From: CAZGOM01 sp964542875
GTDB taxonomy: Bacteria; Planctomycetota; Phycisphaerae; Phycisphaerales; Phycisphaeraceae
Direction: 5' to 3'
Assembly (NCBI GenBank): GCA_964542875.1
Contig: CAZIWA010000090.1
Span: forward strand, 1 to 22,639
Length of the DNA: 22,639 bases
Shown here: positions 1-6,500 of the stretch, in pieces
Position numbering within the stretch: the stretch's first letter is position 1
Layout: every line of letters starts with the position of its first letter
Made by a program: the position numbers and the translations under genes
The notes under the pieces: generated by a model
Databases searched by the model: none
What the model saw: only the letters and a program-made list of their open reading frames with translations
What the model was told of the DNA's origin: nothing

Positions 1-966
1 TCAGGGGATGTTGGTTTCGTAGTACTTCCAGAGGTTTACGTAGGCGGTGCCGCCTGCGTAGGCGTAGCCGGAATTGCCGTAGGCCATGCCGACGGTGTAG
101 GTGGCGCCGGCTTTCATGGAGTAGTAGGCGTGGGGTTTGATGGCGTTGTTGATGCTGAGGGAGTTGCCGCCGATGTCTTTGCCGCCGAAGGCTGCATGGC
201 CGTCGTGGAAGAGGATGTTGAGGCCGTTGCCGTGGGAATCCTGGTAGGTGAGGGTGACGGAGTCTTCCTTTTCGGAGCAGACGGCGACGGCGTTATCGGG
301 CTGCCAGCGCGAGGCGGTGGCGGTGGCCTGGGCGTAGCCGCCGGCGGCGGTGTTTTTGCCCCAGCCGCGGTAGACGTAGCCGGTGTAGGAGCCATCGGTG
401 TTGCAGTCCCACAGGTTGGTGCCCTGGGCGGTGTGGATGTTGTTGTTGCGTGCGGCGAGTGCGGGAGTGACAAGGGAGAAGGAGCCGAGTGATTGAGCCT
501 GGGTCATGCCGCCGCCACGGAAGCCGTTGGAGCCGGGGCAGTCGAAGATGCCGAGTTTTACCTCTTTGTCATTGACGTACGGCGGGCGTGTGATGGCGGG
601 GACATATCCTTGCCAGAAGAACCAGCCAAAGCCTGTGGCCCATGTTTTGCCTACGCCGTCTGGGCAGGTGCTGTCGGTGCTGGAACGGGCGGAGATGTCT
701 TTGACGACGAGGCTCGCGCCGCTGGTTCGCATGCGGTGGGGCGAAGCGGGCATGGGGAGGAAGTCTTTACAGTCCAACGTGTACTGGGCAATCATGGTGC
801 CGTGCTGGCGGAGGTGTCCGGCGCAGAGGGCGATGCGTGCGGTGGCGCGCGATTGGGCGATGGCGGGGAGGAGCATGGCCACGATGACACTGAGAATGGC
901 GATGACGACGAGGAGTTCGACGATTGAGAATGCAGCAGGATGTTTGATGGCGCGACCCATGTGCAT
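1..966 (-). CDS. Prepilin-like secreted protein with H-X9-DG motif
   Basis: A 321-residue protein, complete: the TGA stop is the first three bases of the window. Residues about 12-37 are a type IV pilin/pseudopilin-like N-terminus (AFSIVELLVVIAIL), with the usual Phe and the Glu four residues later, followed by a hydrophobic helix; Ala replaces the more common Gly before the predicted prepilin-peptidase cut. Near residue 250 is HGNGLNILFHDG, the H-x9-DG signature of planctomycete prepilin-like proteins of the DUF1559 type. Such proteins are thought to be exported and processed like pseudopilins; their function is unknown. A second ATG lies two codons inside (at 960) and either could be used; the upstream AAGG is a weak ribosome site. 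It lies downstream of the rpsF-ssb-rplI operon but has its own promoter at 1019-1046, so it is probably a separate unit. Confidence 0.85.
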   Translation of the reverse strand: MHMGRAIKHPAAFSIVELLVVIAILSVIVAMLLPAIAQSRATARIALCAGHLRQHGTMIAQYTLDCKDFLPMPASPHRMRTSGASLVVKDISARSSTDSTCPDGVGKTWATGFGWFFWQGYVPAITRPPYVNDKEVKLGIFDCPGSNGFRGGGMTQAQSLGSFSLVTPALAARNNNIHTAQGTNLWDCNTDGSYTGYVYRGWGKNTAAGGYAQATATASRWQPDNAVAVCSEKEDSVTLTYQDSHGNGLNILFHDGHAAFGGKDIGGNSLSINNAIKPHAYYSMKAGATYTVGMAYGNSGYAYAGGTAYVNLWKYYETNIP

Positions 967-1018
967 GGTTTGCCTTGATGTGGTTCTTTTGAAGTGATGC
1001 CGGAAATTTATTGTTATG

Positions 1019-1046
1019 ACAATAATCGAGTGCGGGTGTATGTCAA
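1019..1046 (-). promoter_or_regulatory. Sigma70-like promoter for the prepilin-like gene
   Basis: On the minus strand a perfect TTGACA (1041-1046) is followed after 16 bp by TATTGT (1019-1024, four of six matches to the -10 consensus). The predicted start near 1012 leaves a leader of about 45 bases before the ATG at 966. Both boxes are seen directly; activity is inferred. Confidence 0.55.
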
Positions 1047-1072
1047 TGAGGATTGAGGAAGGAAGAGGCAGA

Positions 1073-1110
1073 TTTTTAACCGCGAAGTCGCGAAGACGCG
1101 AAGTTAAGAG
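1073..1110. repeat. Tandem CGCGAAG intergenic repeat
   Basis: Three copies of CGCGAAG separated by single bases (1081-1103) sit between TTTTTAAC and TTAAGAG. Short arrays of this kind recur between genes in planctomycete-like genomes as I remember them; only one array is present here. It lies between the rplI terminator and the prepilin promoter and encodes nothing. Confidence 0.6.
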
Positions 1111-1220
1111 GTGGAGGAACGCAATCAGGAAAGGTTGAAGACAAGAGCAGACGGAGTTGAGTCGTTACAGGCAACCCTCATCGACGGGTCTGGCCATATG
1201 TGTAAGGGTGGAGGTTGAGT

Positions 1221-1253
1221 AAAAAAGACAACACCCCGCAGGACGGGGTGTTG
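1221..1253 (-). terminator. Rho-independent terminator of rpsF-ssb-rplI
   Basis: A perfect 9-bp stem (CAACACCCC at 1229-1237 with GGGGTGTTG at 1245-1253) has a 7-base loop. On the minus strand it is followed by TCTTTTTT (1221-1228). It starts about 44 bp after the rplI stop. The plus-strand side lacks a T-run, so it works in one direction. Confidence 0.85.
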
Positions 1254-1296
1254 CTGGACTTTGGCCTTACGGAGGCCTCGTATGGGGATCAGAAGC

Positions 1297-1902
1297 TCAG
1301 GCCTTGGGGGTCTTGGGCTTCTTTTCTTTCTTGGCGGGTTTTTCAGCTTCGGCTTCGGGTGCTGCGGGTTCGGCCGCGGGAGCGGCTTCCTGCTGCTGGG
1401 CTTTCCTGGAATCGCCCTTGGATTCGCCGGTTTCGAGCTGTTCGCTGGGCTTGTCGGAGACGACCCAGATTTTGATTTCGGTCTTGAGATCGGCGGCCAG
1501 AACGATGGGGACGGTGTAGCTGTCGAGGCGCTTGATCTGAGTGCCGATGCGGACGACACGGTCTTCGACCTTGAGGCCTTCGTTGCGGAGCGCCTGGGCG
1601 ATGTCGTGCTGGGAGACGCCGCCGAAGAGGATGCCTTGTTCGTTGGCTGCGCGCTGGAGGGTGAGTTCGTAGCCGACGAGCTTGGCGAGGATTGCTTCGT
1701 CTGCCTTGCGTTTTTCGGCGAGTTCTTTTTCAACTTCGGCGCGGCGAGCGGCGAGCTTCTTGACTGCCGAATCGGTGGGCTTCTGGGCCAGCGCGTTGGG
1801 CAGGAGGAAGTTGCGGGCGTAACCGGGTTTGACGGAGACGACGTCGCCGACGATGCCGAGGTTGTCAACGTTTTCGAGAAGAAGGAGCTTGATGTTAGCC
1901 AT
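1297..1902 (-). CDS. rplI: 50S ribosomal protein L9
   Basis: L9 binds 23S rRNA near the base of the L1 stalk and helps maintain translational fidelity. The 201-residue protein begins MANIKLLLLENVDNLG and contains the family signature GDVVSVKPGYARNFLLPNAL at residues 18-37, followed by a Lys/Glu-rich connecting helix and the C-terminal domain. The frame stays open upstream to 1974, but the start is placed at 1902 because L9 homology begins there. Typical L9 is about 150 residues; this one adds some 50 residues of low-complexity Ala/Glu/Pro ending in a Lys-rich stretch (KPAKKEKKPKTPKA). It is the last gene of the rpsF-ssb-rplI operon, 108 bp after ssb, and is closed by the hairpin at 1221-1253. 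Confidence 0.95.
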   Translation of the reverse strand: MANIKLLLLENVDNLGIVGDVVSVKPGYARNFLLPNALAQKPTDSAVKKLAARRAEVEKELAEKRKADEAILAKLVGYELTLQRAANEQGILFGGVSQHDIAQALRNEGLKVEDRVVRIGTQIKRLDSYTVPIVLAADLKTEIKIWVVSDKPSEQLETGESKGDSRKAQQQEAAPAAEPAAPEAEAEKPAKKEKKPKTPKA

Positions 1903-2010
1903 GTTGTCCGTCCCTTTGGGAGTTAGGCGTCTGCACGGTCGGGCGTCTATAGGTCGCCGTCGGTACGCCAGCATGATGAAGTCATGACGCCGGGAGAATC
2001 GTTTGGTGGA

Positions 2011-2592
2011 TTAGAAGGGGATGTCGTCTTCGTCCACGGGTTTGTGAGGGTCTTGTGCCGGGGCTGCCTGTGGAGGCGGTGCGCTGGCGTTGCGTGCCGG
2101 GGGTGCGCTTCTTTGGGGAGCGGGCCGGCGAGGCTGTGACTGTCCGGGGTCGTAGCCGCTGCCACCGCCGGCGCCGGCGTTGCCGGAGTCGTGATCGGAG
2201 GCTTGTCCGTAGTCGCCGCCGGAGGAGCTTGCGCCGCCGCCAGCGGAGTCGCGTCCACCCATGCCGGAGTCGATGAACTGGAAGGTATCGACAACGACTT
2301 TGAGCTTGGAGCGGCTGTTGCCTTCTTTATCCTGCCACTGGTCGAGCCGGAGGCGGCCTTCGATGAAGACGGGCCGTCCCTTTTTGAGGAACTGGTTCAT
2401 CGTTTCGGCGGGTTTGCCGTAGGCTTCGAGGTCGACGAAGGTCGTTTCTTCCTGCTGTTCGCCTTGCTGGTTTCGCCATCTGCGGTTGACGGCGAGGCCG
2501 AGGTTAACCACGGCCATGCCGGAGGGCAGGTATCGAAGTTCCGGATCACGGGTGAGATTGCCCATGAGCAAGACTTTGTTGAGGTTTGGCAT
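2011..2592 (-). CDS. ssb: Single-stranded DNA-binding protein
   Basis: SSB coats single-stranded DNA during replication and repair and recruits partners through its acidic C-terminal tip. The 193-residue protein has an OB fold at about residues 1-110 (MPNLNKVLLMGNLTRDPELR at the start, then RPVFIEGRLRLDQW). A Gly/Ser/Pro-rich linker of about 75 residues follows, and the protein ends DEDDIPF, the canonical partner-binding tip. The start at 2592 is supported by AGGAGA about 8 bases upstream and by family alignment, rather than the longer frame to 2634. It lies 115 bp after rpsF and before rplI. The rpsF-ssb pairing is conserved across bacteria. Confidence 0.96.
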   Translation of the reverse strand: MPNLNKVLLMGNLTRDPELRYLPSGMAVVNLGLAVNRRWRNQQGEQQEETTFVDLEAYGKPAETMNQFLKKGRPVFIEGRLRLDQWQDKEGNSRSKLKVVVDTFQFIDSGMGGRDSAGGGASSSGGDYGQASDHDSGNAGAGGGSGYDPGQSQPRRPAPQRSAPPARNASAPPPQAAPAQDPHKPVDEDDIPF

Positions 2593-2707
2593 CCGAAACT
2601 CTCCTGGCCCTGATTTGGGGCCTGGTGAATGCACAACACGACGTCACGCCGACGACGGTGGCGACTGAATGTATCAGAAGCCGGTCCGAGGTGGAGGGCA
2701 AGGGACT

Positions 2708-3121
2708 TCAGGCCTGAGCGGGAGCTGCTTCGACGCCTTCGGTTTTGGGCTTTTCGGGAGCGGGGGCCGGCACGGGGGTGAGGGCTTCCTGCTTGGCGAG
2801 CTCGATTTCGGTTTCGCCCAGGTGATCAGCGCGGATGATGAGCGCGCGGACGACGTGTTCGGAGAGGTTGCAGTCGCGTTCGATGTTGGCGATCTGGCTG
2901 CGGCGAGCGTTGAAGTAGGTGAGGATGTAGACGCCACGCTTCTGGGTCTTGATTTCGTAAGCGAGCTTACGGTCTTCCCAGCGGCGCAGGACGATGACTT
3001 CGGCTTCGGCGCGGTTGAAGACTTCCTTGAGGAAGTCGAGGCAGCCGGCGAGGTCAGCGGAGGCGTGCTGGTTGCTGAGGAGGAAGAGACCTTCGTAGAG
3101 ATCGGTGCGAACTTCGGCCAT
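2708..3121 (-). CDS. rpsF: 30S ribosomal protein S6
   Basis: S6 binds 16S rRNA in the platform of the small subunit, normally as a pair with S18. The 137-residue protein begins MAEVRTDLYEGLFLLSNQ and carries the S6 core WEDRKLAYEIKTQKRGVYIL at about residues 48-67. It ends in a short Pro/Ala/Glu/Lys tail of about 25 residues. The start at 3121 has GGAG upstream at the right distance; the frame is open to 3385, but that extension covers the leader, promoter and a repeat. It is the first gene of the operon; the best promoter candidate is 3221-3249. No rpsR (S18) gene follows in this cluster. Confidence 0.95.
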   Translation of the reverse strand: MAEVRTDLYEGLFLLSNQHASADLAGCLDFLKEVFNRAEAEVIVLRRWEDRKLAYEIKTQKRGVYILTYFNARRSQIANIERDCNLSEHVVRALIIRADHLGETEIELAKQEALTPVPAPAPEKPKTEGVEAAPAQA

Positions 3122-3220
3122 TTTGAGCTCCAATTCTGCCTTTGGTGGTCGCTTGAGGGCACATGCCAGCCAGCGACACCGGACCCATGGCGGTATGCCT
3201 GGGCCAAAGGTGAGTCGAAG

Positions 3221-3249
3221 AGTATACAGGAAGAAGGGGCCGGGGTCTA
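3221..3249 (-). promoter_or_regulatory. rpsF: Candidate promoter of rpsF-ssb-rplI
   Basis: The minus strand reads TAGACC (3244-3249), 17 bp, TATACT (3221-3226, five of six matches). The predicted start near 3214 gives a leader of about 93 bases, long enough for an autoregulatory RNA site, though I do not recognise one. Confidence 0.45.
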
Positions 3250-3344
3250 GGGTCTGGCCGGTGTGTGTCTTGTGGGGGTGGGAAATGACACCTCGCGCAT
3301 CCGGGGTGTGGGGTGTGCGGGGTAAAGGGGGCTGCGGGCAGGGC

Positions 3345-3373
3345 AGGAGCCGGCGGGACGCCGGTGCTTCCGG
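3345..3373 (+). repeat. Dispersed GC-rich repeat, copy 1
   Basis: This copy shares GGAGCCGGCGGGAYGCCGGY and the following GC-T-CCGG frame with 20465-20493; the two copies differ at only a few positions. The unit is internally self-complementary (CCGGC and GCCGG). It lies upstream of rpsF. Confidence 0.7.
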
Positions 3374-3389
3374 TTCGGATCGCATTTGG

Positions 3390-3403
3390 AATTGTCCACA
3401 ATT
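3390..3403. promoter_or_regulatory. Palindrome AATTGT-CC-ACAATT
   Basis: A perfect inverted repeat of two 6-base arms with a 2-base centre lies between the divergent promoters. It could be an operator for either gene. It also contains TTGTCCACA, the form of DnaA box used in some GC-rich bacteria. Only one such site is seen, so an origin is not supported. Confidence 0.4.
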
Positions 3404-3427
3404 TCATATGAGTGAATATTTGTTCCT

Positions 3428-3454
3428 TTGCGTTGCGGTACGGATTGTTAAAAT
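3428..3454 (+). promoter_or_regulatory. Candidate extended -10 promoter of the giant gene
   Basis: TGT precedes TAAAAT (3449-3454), giving a TGn-extended -10 with five of six matches. A weak TTGCGT lies 15 bp upstream. The predicted leader would be about 130 bases. The similar TGT-TATAAA before the two paralogs further along adds some weight. Confidence 0.35.
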
Positions 3455-3591
3455 GACGCCGCCTTTATCCATTTCTCGGCTTGTTTTATGGATTTTGTTC
3501 ATCACGGAGCGCGTTTCGACGGTTAAGACCCCGAGAAGTCTTGGACTGCGTAACGCTTCTTTTTTAATCCTTATTAAGGAGCTGGTATCTC

Positions 3592-6500
3592 ATGGTTTCA
3601 CTCTCTACCTTTGGTCGTTTCGGTGCTATTAAAAAACAGTTCAAGAATTTCCGGTCGTGGAAGGCGCCGAAGCTGGCGCGGATGGCGGAAATGATCCAGC
3701 CGCTGGAACCGCGGCAGATGCTGGCGGCGACGCCGGTGGAGATCGCGAATGCGCTGGACCTGCCGGACGGGACGGCGGTGACCTATATCGGGCACAAGAA
3801 CGCCGTGGCGGTGGGGATGGGAACCAAGGAGGCCACTTTTCTGGATTTTCCGACCGGGTCCAACGACCAGTTCCTGGTGCTGAGCACGGGCACGGCCATC
3901 GAGCTTTTCACGCCGCCTGCCAGCGGGCTGAGCTCGACGGACTTTAGCCCGGGCGGTGTGAACGGCGATGAGGCGAGTGTGGCGTTTTCGGTGAGCGTGC
4001 CGGCGAGCATGTCGATGTACAAGTTCGATTTTTCGTTTTTATCAGAGGAGTTCCCCGACTTTGTGGGGACCAAGTACAACGATATTTTCAGTGTGAAGAT
4101 CAATGGGCAGGAAGTGGCCTTTGACTCCAACGGCAATCCGCTGACGATCAGCGGCGCGCTGTTTGACGGGGAGGACGCCGAGCCGACGACGTTCAATGCG
4201 CGGACGAGCATTTTGACGGGGACGTATGTGATTCCCGATGGGACCAAGACGCTGAATGTGACGCTGACGATCAAGGACATCGAGGACGGCGCGCTGGACT
4301 CGGCGGTGGTGGTGGACAACTTCCGGTTTGTGGAAGGCCAGACGGTGTTCGTGGATTTCGACGGGGGGACGGCGGCCAATTTTTATCTCGACGGCACGCA
4401 GATGAAGATCAACGGGGTGAGCGATGTGTCGGCGAAGATCTATTTCGGAGCCGACTACAAGGCCCAGGTGCTGGCGGCGCTGAAGGAGAAGTTCAGCGCA
4501 TTCAACATCAAATTCGTGACCGTGGAGCCGACCTCGGGCAACTACATGACAGTGCTGGTGGGCGACGGGACGAGCAGCGTGCATGTGAACTATGACGCGG
4601 GCCTGGGGCTGGCGGAGGATGTGTTCAGGAGTTTTGTGAACACGCTGGATGCGGATTACGCGACGCAGCAGACGCTGCTCAACGGCGGGTCGGTGACGTG
4701 GAGCGAATTCGACGCCATGCGCGGCGTGACCGGGCCGGTGTACGGCAAGGCCACGGGGATCGATGTGGGGAACAAGACGCTGTCGGACAAGGCGGTGGTG
4801 TTCGCCAAGGATATTGCACAGGCATTTGTGCCGGCCGACTTTGATGGCGATGGCGTGACCCAGCAGATGCTGCAGACGCTGCTGGTGCAGGTGATCGCGC
4901 AGGAGGTGGGGCACAACGTGGGGTTATCCGATGTGTCCAATTCGGGGAGCTTGATGTCCGATGACCTGGCCACGCGCACGCCGGAGGCCGAGTTCCTCAA
5001 TACGGATCTGGCGATTTCACCTGAGCCTTTCGGGACTGCGCCGTTTCAGAATGACTACCGGGTGCTGGCGGGAGCGCTTGGCCTGCTGCCGGTGACCGAT
5101 CCGCTGAACCCGACGAACAAGATCGTGCCGGTGACTATCGCGCCGCCTGCGCCGGTGGTGATACCGCTGGCGCCGGTGAGCCTGGTGCAACTGAGCGTAT
5201 CGGAGACGGATCTGGCCAACAGCTTCGGCATCAGCAACGAGGATGTGTCGAACCTGAACCAGGTGGTGACGGTGACGACCAAAGTAACGTCGCAAATGCT
5301 GTACGAAATAAAGCAGGTGCCTGAAGATGTGGTTTCGGTCAAGGAAATGATGAAACTCACGATCTTGACGCAGCAACCGGAGTTGAACAATTACCTTACC
5401 GTGGTGATCGGGTCGAAATCATTGATTTCGAAGATTCCCTTCTTCCTGGTGAACGAGTATTCGATGTTTACGCTGCAGTACCTCCATGTCGGAAACAGTC
5501 AGGGGGATTATGTGAGCGCGGATTCTTTTACGCTGGACGACACCGATTCGATCGAGATCGACCAAGTGCTCGTGGGCGGCAGTAAGGCCCCGACCAAGGG
5601 GCTTTCGGTCACGAAGAAATTCGCGACGATTTCGCTTGATGATGAGGAAGAGCCGTTTGTACCCAACCATGCACCGACTTTCACGGCGACTTCGCCTGCG
5701 GTGGCGCATGAAAACCAGCCGGCGATCACGGTGACCGGCTGGGCAACGTTTAATGCCAATGATGACGGACAGAAAGTGCTGGGATACACGGTGGATAACA
5801 TCTCCAATCCGGGGCTGTTTTCTTACCTCCCGGAAGTCGACAACGACGGCACGCTGGTCTACACGCCAGCGCCGGGCATGAGCGGAACATCCACATTTAC
5901 GGTGAAAGTGCGCGACTCGGGCGGAACGCTCGGGGGCGGCGTGAACACCAGCACGGCGCAGACGTTCACCATCACGGTGAACCCGATCAGCCATGCGCCG
6001 GTGGTGACGGGCGTGCATAGCGAATCGACCTGGTACGGGCGTGGAGAAACCGCGCGCGTGACTGCAGATGGATTTACGGATATCGACGGGGATTCGATCA
6101 CTGGCGTGACGTTCTACGCCGATGTGAACAACAACGGGACTTTTGAAGCCGGGACGGACACCAAGCTGGGCGTGGGGACCAACAGCGCCAACAAGTGGTC
6201 GCTGGATTTTGCGACGACGGATTATTCGCTGGGGAGCCATCGGGTTTTTGCAATCGCCACCGACAGCGGGTCGACAGCGCACGGCGGTGTGGTGAACAGT
6301 GCGCCCGTGGCGGCGAGCTTCACCATCCTGCGCGGGCAAGGCGTGGTGAGCGGCCAGAACTATATCGCTTACCAAGACAGCGCGGGCAGCAAAGTGAAAG
6401 TGATCATCACCGGCCCAAGCTCAGGTGATGCCATGGCGTTCTTCAGCACAGAGCTGGGCGACAGGAATTCGCCTGAATACTTGAGGGTTTCGGGTACGGA

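Larger units (their letters stand above)
967..1296. other. Intergenic region between prepilin-like gene and rplI
   Basis: This gap of about 330 bp holds, in order, the promoter of the prepilin-like gene (1019-1046), a short CGCGAAG-type repeat (1073-1110) and the rplI terminator (1221-1253). I see no coding sequence in it; the open frames crossing it are antisense extensions of rplI. Confidence 0.7.
3122..3591. other. Divergent control region between rpsF and the giant gene
   Basis: The 470 bp between the two divergent starts contain an rpsF promoter candidate (3221-3249), a GC-rich dispersed repeat (3345-3373), a 14-bp palindrome (3390-3403) and a candidate promoter for the giant gene (3428-3454). 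A long AT-rich leader and AAGGAG at 3576-3581, 10 bases before the giant gene's ATG, follow. I see no gene in it. The right half is clearly more AT-rich than the coding DNA around it. Confidence 0.7.

Noticed and set aside
3390..3403. Replication origin
   Set aside because: A single DnaA-like site near ssb is not enough; there is no cluster of boxes, dnaA or dnaN.
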